From Desulfatiglans anilini DSM 4660 (GTDB lineage Bacteria; Desulfobacterota; DSM-4660; Desulfatiglandales; Desulfatiglandaceae), in contig NZ_KE383814.1 of NCBI RefSeq assembly GCF_000422285.1, positions 62,001 through 126,000 of the forward strand: a DNA stretch of 64,000 nt, in the 5' to 3' direction. The notes under the pieces were generated by a model. That model had not been told where the DNA came from. It worked only from the letters and a program-made list of their open reading frames with translations, and did not search any database. Position numbers and translations under genes: made by a program. Position 1 is the first letter of the stretch; every line of letters starts with the position of its first letter. Positions 53,145 to 60,709 of the stretch are shown piece after piece.

Positions 53145-55895
53145 TCAAGCCTTGGCGGGGGCCGTGTCCCCGCCCTGCAGGTTCTGCATCCCTTCCGCCG
53201 TGTTGGCGCCGGCTTCACGGCTCAAATCCAGGGTGATGATGTACTGCCCGTTTTCGGCTGTCCTGCTGGTCTCGAAACCGAACCGACGCGCGAGCCCCAG
53301 CATCTGGCGATTTTCCGCGAGCACCTCGCCGGTGATCTTCTTGATGCCTCTTTCCCGCGCAATGGCGAACAGCCGCTCCATCAGGGCGGCGCCGATCCCC
53401 AGACCCTGCCAGGGGCTCCCCACCGCCACGGCGAAATTCGCCTCCTCCTTCCGCGGGACGGCCATGTAGCGGACCACGGCCAGGACCTTTTCCTCTTCTT
53501 CATCCGGATCGAACGCCACCAGGGCCATTTCCCGGTCGTAGTCGATCTGGCTCAATCGGGCCAGCATCTTCGTCGAAAGGGATTTCAAGGGGCTGAAGAA
53601 CCGGAAATAGATGCTGAGGGGGGAAAGCGCCGAGAAGAGGCCTGTCAAAAGCGGTGCATCCTCCGGCTTGATGGGGCGGACGAAGATCCGCTTCCCGCCT
53701 TTGACGGAGATCAAGCCTTCGTACTGGTTCGGATAGGGGCTGATGACCAGGTGTTCGGGAGACGGCCGGTCCGCGGGCTTGATCAGGATATGGGCATCGA
53801 CTGCCATACCGCCGTCTGGGCCGATCATGAAGGGGTTGATGACCAGTTCCGATATCTCCGGGAAATCCGTCACCAACTGCGCGAGCCTGATCAGCAGCTC
53901 CTCCAGCAGTTCGAGGTCCACGGGAGGCGTGCGGCCGTGGCCCTGCAAAACGCGGTAGATCCGTGTCTCCTCCATCAGGCGTCTTGCCAGAAGGCGGCTC
54001 AGGGGCGGCAGCGCGAGTGAATAATCCTCGTAGAGCTCGGCGAGAAGACCGCCCGCGCCGAAAAGGATCACCGGCCCAAAATCGGGAACCGTCTTCGAGC
54101 CGATGAACAGTTCGTGCATCCGGCCGCAGAGCATCGGCTGAACGGTCACGCCGTCGATGCGTGCATCGGGGTGGGCGGCGCGGGCTGACGAGAGGAGTTG
54201 TTCATAGGCCTCCCGCACCTCGCCGGGGGTCCTCAGGTTCAGTTCGACCCCGCCGGCATCGGACTTGTGCGGGATGTCAGGCGAGGCGATCTTCATCGCC
54301 GCGGGGAAGCCGAGCCTCGAGGCGATCAGGGCCGCTTCATCGGCGCCGTGGACCGTTTCGGCGGGGTTGACCGGAAGCCCGTAGGCCTCGAGGACCGCTT
54401 TCGACTGGACGGCACCGAGCCTCCCCCCTCCGTTTTTCAAGGCTTCCTGGACCACGGCCCTGACGGCGGCGGGATCGAAGTCGAGCGCCCGGTTGAACTT
54501 CGGGGGGATCTCCTGAAGCATTTCCAGATTGCGGGCGTAGGAGAGGGCATACGTGAAGGCCGCGACGGCGCGCTCCGGCGAATCGTAGGTGGGGAAGGCG
54601 GACCGGTTCATGGTGTCCCGGCCGGGGTCGGCTCCTTCGCCTCCCATCCAGACGGAAAAGAGCGGGATGCTTACCCCTTTTGCCTCGAAGGCGGAGACCA
54701 GGGCCTCGGCCACATCGGCTGAGGGGTTGTGCACCTGGGGGACGTAGACTGTCATGAGGGCATCCACCTCCCTGGCGGAGAGGCAGATTTCCGCCGCCCT
54801 TTTCCACCGTTCGGGAGTGGCGTCTCCCAGGAGGTCGATCGGATTGCGCCTGCTCCAGATCGGCGGGAGCAGCCTGTCGAGCGCCTCCAGTGTGTCCGGT
54901 TCGAGGGCGGCCGGTTTGAGGCCGTAGGAGGCGAGGGCGTCCACCGCCATGACACCGGGGCCGTCCCCGTTCATCAGAATGCAGAGCCGGTTCCCGCGCG
55001 GGTTGTGCTGTTTGGCGAAAAGCTCGGCGCAGTCGAACAGTTCGTCCATCGTCTTGACGCGGAGCATGCCGGCGCGCTTGAAGGCTGCATCGTAAACGGC
55101 GCTTTCTTGGGCAAGCCCGCGGCTCCCCGGACCGTCAGCGCCGTTCGCATCGCTCGCCGAACGGCCGGATTTCAGTACGACGATGGGTTTGACACGCGAA
55201 ACGGCGCGCGCGGCGCTCATGAACTTGCGCAGCGCGGTGAGCGTTTCGGCGTAAAGCACAATGGCGCTGACACCCGGGTCGTTCCCGAGGTAGTCGATCA
55301 GGTCCCCGACATCGACATCCAGGACGGAGCCGACGCTCACAAAATAGCGGAAGCCGATCCGCTCTCGGGCGGAAAGGTCCAGGATCGCGGCGCTCATGGC
55401 GCCGCTCTGGGAGATGAAGGCGAGCCCGCCGCTCAGGTGCTCGCGTTCGGCAAAGGTGGCGTTGAGCTTTGCCGGTGTGCTCACCACCCCCATGCAGTTC
55501 GGGCCGATGATCCGGATCCCGGCGGCATCCGCGTGCTCCCGGATGGCGTTTTGGAGGGATCGCCCGTCTTTGCCGGCCTCCTTTCCCGCTGCGGAGATGA
55601 TGATGGCGCCTCCCACGCCCGCTTCAGCGCATTCGTCGAGGACCTCCGGAACCTGGTCGGCAGGCACGGCGATGACCGCAAGATCCACCGGCTGCCGGAC
55701 ATCCCGGAGAGCGGGGCGGCATTCGAGCCCCATCAGGTGGTCGTATTTCGGGTTGACGGGAAAAACCGGGCCTTCGAAGGGTGTCGCGAGCAGGTTTCTC
55801 AGCAGCACTTCACCAATGGAACCGGACTTTCCACTTGCCCCGATCACCGCCACGCTCGATGGCATGAAGATCTTTTCGAGATTGAAAATACTCAC
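53145..55895 (-). CDS. Pat-type protein lysine acetyltransferase (ACD-like domain plus GNAT)
   Basis: The 916-aa protein joins an ADP-forming acyl-CoA synthetase-like region (CoA-binding VAVIGASGKSGSIGEVL; FISQSGAMSAA; ATP-grasp MKIASPDIPHKSDAGGVEL) to a C-terminal GNAT domain (about 750-910; PWQGLGIGAALMERLF). The segment at about 242-270 (KSGRSASDANGADG then VYDAAF) lacks the phospho-histidine expected in true ADP-forming synthetases, as in bacterial Pat/PatZ acetyltransferases, which use acetyl-CoA to modify proteins such as acetyl-CoA synthetase. The start is GTG at 55895 with GGGAGG upstream; an upstream extension has no similarity. Confidence 0.88.
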   Translation of the reverse strand: MSIFNLEKIFMPSSVAVIGASGKSGSIGEVLLRNLLATPFEGPVFPVNPKYDHLMGLECRPALRDVRQPVDLAVIAVPADQVPEVLDECAEAGVGGAIIISAAGKEAGKDGRSLQNAIREHADAAGIRIIGPNCMGVVSTPAKLNATFAEREHLSGGLAFISQSGAMSAAILDLSARERIGFRYFVSVGSVLDVDVGDLIDYLGNDPGVSAIVLYAETLTALRKFMSAARAVSRVKPIVVLKSGRSASDANGADGPGSRGLAQESAVYDAAFKRAGMLRVKTMDELFDCAELFAKQHNPRGNRLCILMNGDGPGVMAVDALASYGLKPAALEPDTLEALDRLLPPIWSRRNPIDLLGDATPERWKRAAEICLSAREVDALMTVYVPQVHNPSADVAEALVSAFEAKGVSIPLFSVWMGGEGADPGRDTMNRSAFPTYDSPERAVAAFTYALSYARNLEMLQEIPPKFNRALDFDPAAVRAVVQEALKNGGGRLGAVQSKAVLEAYGLPVNPAETVHGADEAALIASRLGFPAAMKIASPDIPHKSDAGGVELNLRTPGEVREAYEQLLSSARAAHPDARIDGVTVQPMLCGRMHELFIGSKTVPDFGPVILFGAGGLLAELYEDYSLALPPLSRLLARRLMEETRIYRVLQGHGRTPPVDLELLEELLIRLAQLVTDFPEISELVINPFMIGPDGGMAVDAHILIKPADRPSPEHLVISPYPNQYEGLISVKGGKRIFVRPIKPEDAPLLTGLFSALSPLSIYFRFFSPLKSLSTKMLARLSQIDYDREMALVAFDPDEEEEKVLAVVRYMAVPRKEEANFAVAVGSPWQGLGIGAALMERLFAIARERGIKKITGEVLAENRQMLGLARRFGFETSRTAENGQYIITLDLSREAGANTAEGMQNLQGGDTAPAKA

Positions 55896-55989
55896 CGCGG
55901 CCTCCCTGAAAACGCCGTAAGAGGGAAAGAATGCCATCCCGCTTCGGATTTTGCGCGAAGAAGGGTCTGCAAAGCATAGCATTTTTGCG

Positions 55990-56303
55990 CACGGACTTCT
56001 ACCTCGAGCGCGCACGGCGAGCTTTTCTTCGGACGACCCGCAGCGGAAACGGTGGACTATTCGAGGCTGGCTGCAGGAAATGATGTTTGGGATCGCTTCT
56101 TGAGTTTATTCAGTGAAGGATTTTAATGGCACCGCCAGGGATGAAAATTCGCGCAGGAGCTGTTTGGCAACGGTCACTAAAGGGACTTTTCGGGTATGTT
56201 CTTCACCGTTACGGTTGCCATATCAACCCCTTCTAGGTTGGTTGTATTTTGCAACCGTTATGCAACCAACCTGTGCTGCTGTCAAGCGGGAAGCGTTCAC
56301 CCC
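55990..56303. other. Intergenic stretch with repeated CAACCG/CGGTTG motifs
   Basis: Upstream of vapBC the 9-mer AACGGTTGC or its reverse complement recurs in full or part near 56166, 56206, 56254 and 56307. AGGTTGGTTG and CAACCAACCT (about 56236-56273) form a 10-bp inverted repeat. No gene is present. Confidence 0.55.
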
Positions 56304-56350
56304 TTGACAACGGTTGCGTGTGTATATATTATGAAATTTATACACACGCA
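56304..56350 (+). promoter_or_regulatory. vapBC promoter with overlapping palindromic operator
   Basis: TTGACA (56304-56309), a 17-bp spacer and TATTAT (56327-56332) form a strong promoter. Perfect 12-bp arms TGCGTGTGTATA (56315-56326) and TATACACACGCA (56339-56350) flank the -10 box with a 12-nt spacer. This fits autorepression by the VapBC complex, as is usual for such systems. Confidence 0.85.
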
Positions 56351-56367
56351 GATCAGGAGATGATTTT

Positions 56368-56562
56368 ATGCGAACGAACATTGTGATAGACGATGAACTG
56401 ATAAATGAAGCCATGACTCTCAGCCAGCTCAAAACCAAGAAAGCTGTCGTCGAAACCAGCCTGAGATTGTTGATCCAAATCAAAAAGCAAGAGCGAATCA
56501 AAGATCTGCGTGGAAAATTGAAATGGGATGGCGACCTGGATAAAATGAGGTTGGACGAATGA
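56368..56562 (+). CDS. vapB: VapB-type antitoxin (ribbon-helix-helix)
   Basis: A 64-aa protein with an N-terminal DNA-binding strand-helix-helix (RTNIVIDDELINEAMTLSQLKTKKAVVETSLRLLI) as in the VapB antitoxins of the DUF2191 type, and a C-terminal toxin-binding tail rich in Lys, Trp and Asp. It represses its own promoter and neutralises the PIN toxin. AGGAG lies 10 nt before the ATG. It overlaps the toxin gene by 4 bp. Confidence 0.88.
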   Translation: MRTNIVIDDELINEAMTLSQLKTKKAVVETSLRLLIQIKKQERIKDLRGKLKWDGDLDKMRLDE

Positions 56563-56957
56563 TACTTGTCGATTCATCCGTGTGGATTGATTATTTCAAC
56601 GGAATTTCCACGTGGCAGACAGACTCGCTTGACAATTACCTTTCGAATGTCCCTGTCGTGATAGGAGATCTGATTCTTGCAGAGGTTTTGCAGGGTTTCA
56701 GGTCGAACAAAGACTTTGAAACTGCCAAAAGCCTTCTCAGCGCTCTCATATTCCGGCAAATTGGCGGATACAATGTCGCAATTCAAAGCGCCCAAAACTA
56801 CCGTTACCTCCGAAAATCCGGTATTACGCCAAGGAAAACAATTGACGTGATGATAGCAACTTTTTGCATTGTCGAAGGGCTGACTCTGCTCCACGATGAC
56901 CGCGATTTCGCGCCTATGGAAACGCACTTTTCATTGAAAACACTGACCCCGTCATAG
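56559..56957 (+). CDS. vapC: VapC-type PIN-domain ribonuclease toxin
   Basis: The 132-aa PIN protein has the acidic catalytic residues: Asp in ILVDSSVWIDYF, Glu in LILAEVLQGF, Asp in TIDVMIATFC and Asp in LLHDDRDFAPM. VapC toxins cleave initiator tRNA or other RNAs when antitoxin is lost. Base composition is clearly more AT-rich than the neighbouring chromosomal genes, suggesting horizontal transfer. Confidence 0.92.
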   Translation: MILVDSSVWIDYFNGISTWQTDSLDNYLSNVPVVIGDLILAEVLQGFRSNKDFETAKSLLSALIFRQIGGYNVAIQSAQNYRYLRKSGITPRKTIDVMIATFCIVEGLTLLHDDRDFAPMETHFSLKTLTPS

Positions 56958-57189
56958 GAGCCGCTGTTCGACGAGACGAAGCTGCGGCAGGCGCTTCGAC
57001 ACCGTTCATCCGCGAAACTTATTCACATCCAGACCGAAATTTCAAGCTGAAAATGATAGCCTCTGACAGGCTGCTTCTGTGCCGGCGTAAAAGCCCATGT
57101 AAGGAGGGGTAGGCGCAGATTGTGGAAAAAATCTGTTCGCCCCTGGTGTGCGCCTTGATTAGGCGAAAATAAGCAGCCATGTAAAAAGA

Positions 57190-57220
57190 AAAAGGCCGAG
57201 GGATCATTCCCCGGCCTTTT
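57190..57220 (-). terminator. Rho-independent terminator downstream of tRNA-Val
   Basis: Arms AAAAGGCCG-GGG and CCCC-CGGCCTTTT (57190-57220) enclose a 6-nt loop, and on the minus strand they are followed by TTTTTCTTTTT. On the plus strand there is also a short T-run, so it may act in both directions. Confidence 0.85.
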
Positions 57221-57221
57221 T

Positions 57222-57243
57222 AGTCACCCTTTAGTCACCTTTT
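57222..57243. repeat. Direct repeat TTTAGTCACC
   Basis: Two copies of TTTAGTCACC follow the terminator within 22 bp, between vapC and the tRNA. The pattern could be part of an integration scar at the tRNA end, but no integrase gene or matching second attachment site is seen. Confidence 0.4.
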
Positions 57244-57308
57244 TAAGGCTACTTTGGAGTTAACAGGTTACCTTCACGATATGTTGCAACGTTCCGGTTT
57301 TATTAAGC

Positions 57309-57383
57309 TGGTGGGCGGTACAGGATTTGAACCTGCGACTTCCACCGTGTGAGGATGGCACTCTCCCGCTGAGTTAACCGCCC
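57309..57383 (-). tRNA. tRNA-Val (anticodon CAC)
   Basis: Read on the minus strand the 75-nt tRNA begins GGGCGGTTAACTCAGCGGGAG, has anticodon stem CCATC/GGTGG with loop CTCACAC, the T-arm GCAGGTTCAAATCCTGT, and acceptor ACCGCCC followed by A and an encoded CCA. The anticodon CAC decodes GUG valine codons. Confidence 0.95.
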
Positions 57384-57470
57384 GATAAATTGCAATCATA
57401 GGAGAGGAAGCGCCTTTTGTAAACAAAAAAAATGGCGCTTCCTGTTTTTGGATGGGCACGGGCGGAACAT

Positions 57471-58343
57471 TCAGGGAAGCCCCACGAGGCTGCGCAGCTC
57501 CTCCACCTCGGAGGGGGTGAGGAATCGGTAGCGGCCGATCTTGAGGTCGCCCAGCGCGAGGGGCCCGAAGCCGATGCGAATGAGGTGGATGATCCGGTAG
57601 CCCAGGGTTTCGATCATGCGGCGCACCTGACGGTTCCTCCCCCGCGTGATGGTGATGCGGATGACGCTCTGCTCAGGGCCGCGCGAGACCACGGTGACGG
57701 TGGCAGGGCCGCTCGGGCCGTCCTCCAGGGGGACGCCCCGCCGGAGGGCGGCGAGGTCGCCTTCCGCAATTTCCCCTGCCAGCGTCGCCTTGTAGGTGCG
57801 CGGGACGCGGTAGCGGGGGTGGCTCAGGCGGAAGGCCCAATCGCCGTCGTTCGTAAAGAGGAGAAGGCCGAGGGTGTCGAAGTCGAGGCGCCCGACCGGG
57901 TAGACGCGGACAGGCAGGTCCTTCAGGTACTCCGCGACGGTCGGCCGGCCCTCGGGGTCGTTCAGGGAGCACATGACCGCAAAGGGCTTGTTCAGCATGA
58001 GATAGACGCGGGGGGCGGGCGCGGGGACCGGCCGGCCGTCGACCGCGATGCGATCGACCCCCCAGCGGGCCTTGGCCCCGGCCTCGGCTACGGTTTTGCC
58101 GTTGACCGTGACGCGCCCCTCGGCGATCCACTCGTCAGCCTTCCGCCGGGAGGTGACGCCCGACAGGGAGAGGATGCGGTTCAGGCGCTGCTCCTCGCCG
58201 CTTTCACGGGGCGGCCCGAAATCAGGGATCTCCGTCGCGGCCGTCCGCACCGGGCGGTTCGGGGAGGATCGCCCGGGCGGGGCCGGTTTCCTCCGGGGCT
58301 TCATGGACGGGTGCCGGCGCTTCTGAGGTCTTTTCTTCATCAT
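57471..58343 (-). CDS. rluB: Ribosomal large-subunit pseudouridine synthase, RluB family
   Basis: The 290-aa protein has a basic N-terminal arm, an S4 RNA-binding domain (LNRILSLSGVTSRRKADEWIAEGRVTVNG) and the catalytic motif YPVGRLDFDTLGLLLFTND with the active-site Asp. RluB makes pseudouridine 2605 in 23S rRNA. The start at 58343 overlaps scpB by 122 bp; a later ATG at 58304 also lies in the overlap. The gene order scpA-scpB-rluB is common in bacteria. Confidence 0.93.
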   Translation of the reverse strand: MMKKRPQKRRHPSMKPRRKPAPPGRSSPNRPVRTAATEIPDFGPPRESGEEQRLNRILSLSGVTSRRKADEWIAEGRVTVNGKTVAEAGAKARWGVDRIAVDGRPVPAPAPRVYLMLNKPFAVMCSLNDPEGRPTVAEYLKDLPVRVYPVGRLDFDTLGLLLFTNDGDWAFRLSHPRYRVPRTYKATLAGEIAEGDLAALRRGVPLEDGPSGPATVTVVSRGPEQSVIRITITRGRNRQVRRMIETLGYRIIHLIRIGFGPLALGDLKIGRYRFLTPSEVEELRSLVGLP

Positions 58344-58866
58344 GGGTTGTCAATTCCTGCAAGTCTTTCAATTGGGGGAGGGCGGCGAGGTCCCTGAGGT
58401 CGAAGACCTCGAGGAACCGCCGGGTCGTCCCGTAGATGAGCGGCCTCCCGGGGAGGTTCTTGCGGCCCACGATCCGGACGAGGTCCTTTTCGAGGAGCGT
58501 CCTCAGGATGCTGCCCGTGTCGACCCCGCGAAGCCGCTCGATCTCGTGCCGGATGATGGGCTGCTTGTAAGCGATGATCGCCAGGGTCTCGAGCGCGGCC
58601 CGCGAGAGCCTCGCCGGGGACGTGCTCAGCATCTTCAGGAGCGCCTGGGCGTAAGCAGTGCGCGTGCGGAATTGGAAGCCGCCCGCCACCTCCCGGAGGT
58701 GAAAGCTCCGCCCGAGGGACTCGAACTCCCGTGCCAGCCGTTCAAGGGCCGCCTGTATCCGGTCCAGGGGCTCTTCGGGCAGCCAGGCCTGGATGTCGCG
58801 CGCCGACAGGGGGCGGGCCGCGCTGAACAAAAAGGCCTCGATCGTCCTTTCGAGCTCGTCAGTCAT
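58222..58866 (-). CDS. scpB: Segregation and condensation protein B
   Basis: The 214-aa protein has paired winged-helix domains: IEAFLFSAARPLSARDIQAWLP at the start and SRAALETLAIIAYKQPIIRHEIERLRGVD with DLVRIVGRKNLPGRPLIYGTTRRFLEVFDL, the ScpB signature. It works with ScpA and SMC in chromosome condensation and segregation. The C-terminal tail is Glu/Pro-rich and overlaps the rluB start. Its start overlaps the scpA end by 8 bp. Confidence 0.95.
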   Translation of the reverse strand: MTDELERTIEAFLFSAARPLSARDIQAWLPEEPLDRIQAALERLAREFESLGRSFHLREVAGGFQFRTRTAYAQALLKMLSTSPARLSRAALETLAIIAYKQPIIRHEIERLRGVDTGSILRTLLEKDLVRIVGRKNLPGRPLIYGTTRRFLEVFDLRDLAALPQLKDLQELTTHDEEKTSEAPAPVHEAPEETGPARAILPEPPGADGRDGDP

Positions 58867-59596
58867 CCGCGATGTCCCTCGGGGTGTTTTCGGGGCACGG
58901 CAGGATCTGGATGTCGCTTTCGGCCGCCGGCTGAAAGGTCCGTACGAGGCCCATCCGCACCATCTGCAAGAGGGCCAGAAAGGTCACCACGCACTCGAGG
59001 CGGCTGATGCCGCCCCCGAGGAGTTCCGCGAAAAAGAGCGGACCCTGGCCGCGGAGCCGGTCGAGGATGTGGGCGATCTTGTCCTTTACGCTCCACACAT
59101 CCATCTGCATCTGCAGCTGCCGCTCCGGGATGCGCTGGTCGGCCACACGCTTGAAGGCCTGGATGAGCTGGAAGAGGCTGACCTCGAGCTCCGGTTCGAC
59201 CCCTCCCGAGAGCTCCTGAAGCTCCTGAAAATCCCGCCGCACGAACACGTCCCGCTCCAGGATCTCCCGGTCGAAGAGGGAGCGTGCGGCCTCCTTGAAG
59301 GAGAGGTACTCGAGGAGCGGACGGGTCAGCTCCACCCGCGGGTCTTCTTCGTCCTCCTCGCCGCGCAGCTCCGGCAGGAGCATCCGCGACTTGATGTGGA
59401 GGAGCGTCGCGGCCATCACCAGAAAATCCCCGGCGAGGCTGACGTTCAGCTCCTCCATCCGGTCGATGTAGGCCAGGTACTGGTCGGCGATCGCGGCGAT
59501 GGGGATGTCGAAGATGTCCACCTCGTTTTTGTGGATGAGATGGAGCAGAAGGTCCAGCGGACCTTCGAACACCTCCAATTTGATCTCGTAGTCCAT
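58859..59596 (-). CDS. scpA: Segregation and condensation protein A (kleisin)
   Basis: The 245-aa kleisin starts MDYEIKLEVFEGPLDLLLHLI, the ScpA signature, with DIFDIPIAAIADQYLAYI and the middle SRMLLPE. The C-terminal winged helix binds the SMC head. The true ATG is 59596; an open frame reaching farther upstream overlaps trpS. It begins 23 bp after the trpS stop, making trpS-scpA-scpB-rluB a likely operon. Confidence 0.95.
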   Translation of the reverse strand: MDYEIKLEVFEGPLDLLLHLIHKNEVDIFDIPIAAIADQYLAYIDRMEELNVSLAGDFLVMAATLLHIKSRMLLPELRGEEDEEDPRVELTRPLLEYLSFKEAARSLFDREILERDVFVRRDFQELQELSGGVEPELEVSLFQLIQAFKRVADQRIPERQLQMQMDVWSVKDKIAHILDRLRGQGPLFFAELLGGGISRLECVVTFLALLQMVRMGLVRTFQPAAESDIQILPCPENTPRDIADD

Positions 59597-59619
59597 GCCG
59601 CCGAGCCTGGACGGGTGTT

Positions 59620-60606
59620 TCAGATTTTGACCACGCTCCGCACCTGCTCCATCGTGTCGCGGGCGATCGACCGCGCCCGCTGGTTGCCCGCTTCCATGAT
59701 GGCATCCACCCGGCCGGGGTCGCTTTCGAGTTCCCGCCGCTTCGCCCGGATAGGCTCGAGGCCCTTCTTCAGCCCTTCGGCCATCCGCTTCTTGCACTCC
59801 ACGCAGCCGATGCCGGCCTTGCGGCACTCGCGGTCGATTTCCTGGGCCGTCTCGGGGCCGGTGTAGATCTCGTGGAACGCGAAGACGTTGCAGACATCGG
59901 GGTCCCCGGGGTCTGTGCGCTTCATCCGCTGGGGGTCCGTGATCATCTGAGCTACCTTCTGATCGATCTCCTTGTCGGAGTCCGTCAGGTAGATCGCGTT
60001 GCCGTAGCTTTTGCTCATCTTCCGCCGGTCGATCCCGAGGAGCCTGCTCGTGGGCGCGAGCAGGGTATCGGGCGCGGGGAAGACCTCCGCCCCGAAGATG
60101 TGGTTGAAGCGGCGGGCGATCTCGCGGGTCAGCTCCACGTGCGGGGCCTGGTCCTCGCCGACCGGCACCCCGTCCGCCTTGTACATCAAAATGTCCGCCG
60201 CCTGCAGGACAGGATAGCCGAGAAAGCCGTAGGTGAAAAGATCCTTTTGGCTGAGCTCCCGGAGCTGCTCCTTGTAGGTGGGGTTTCTCTCCAGCCAGGG
60301 AAGCGGCGTGATCATGGAGAAGATCAGATGGAGTTCGGCATGCTCCTTGATTTCCGATTGTACGAAAAAAGTGGACACCTGCGGGTCGAGGCCGATCGAG
60401 ATCCAGTCCATGATCATGTCGCGGCGGCTGTCGAGGATGATGTGGGTGTCGGCATATTCGCTCGTCAGCGCGTGCCAGTCCGCCACGAAATAAAAGCAGG
60501 TGTATGTCTCTTGCAGCTGCTTCCAGTTGAGCAGCGCGCCGTGCAGGTGGCCGAGGTGCAGTTTGCCGGTGGGGCGCATCCCGCTGACGATACGTTTCTT
60601 CTCCAT
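59620..60606 (-). CDS. trpS: Tryptophanyl-tRNA synthetase
   Basis: A 328-aa class I synthetase with the HIGH-like [16 protein letters not shown] and the KMSKS motif [15 protein letters not shown]. The middle region includes FQ-type [22 protein letters not shown]. It charges tRNA-Trp in the cytoplasm. The ATG at 60606 has GGAAG upstream; an earlier in-frame start 22 codons upstream is Pro/Gly-rich and unlikely. Confidence 0.97.
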   Translation of the reverse strand: MEKKRIVSGMRPTGKLHLGHLHGALLNWKQLQETYTCFYFVADWHALTSEYADTHIILDSRRDMIMDWISIGLDPQVSTFFVQSEIKEHAELHLIFSMITPLPWLERNPTYKEQLRELSQKDLFTYGFLGYPVLQAADILMYKADGVPVGEDQAPHVELTREIARRFNHIFGAEVFPAPDTLLAPTSRLLGIDRRKMSKSYGNAIYLTDSDKEIDQKVAQMITDPQRMKRTDPGDPDVCNVFAFHEIYTGPETAQEIDRECRKAGIGCVECKKRMAEGLKKGLEPIRAKRRELESDPGRVDAIMEAGNQRARSIARDTMEQVRSVVKI

Positions 60607-60709
60607 CTGTCTTCCACTCCTTGTGTGTATTCTTGCCGGCGGCGGCGGGCCGCCCCCGGGGGGATTGATCATGGGCGCCGAAAAGGGACGTTCGGGTGCA
60701 TCGGCGGCT

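Noticed and set aside
53145-56015. A longer start for the Pat-type protein at 56015
   Set aside because: The added 40 residues have no family similarity, whereas GTG 55895 has GGGAGG at proper spacing and starts the conserved domain.
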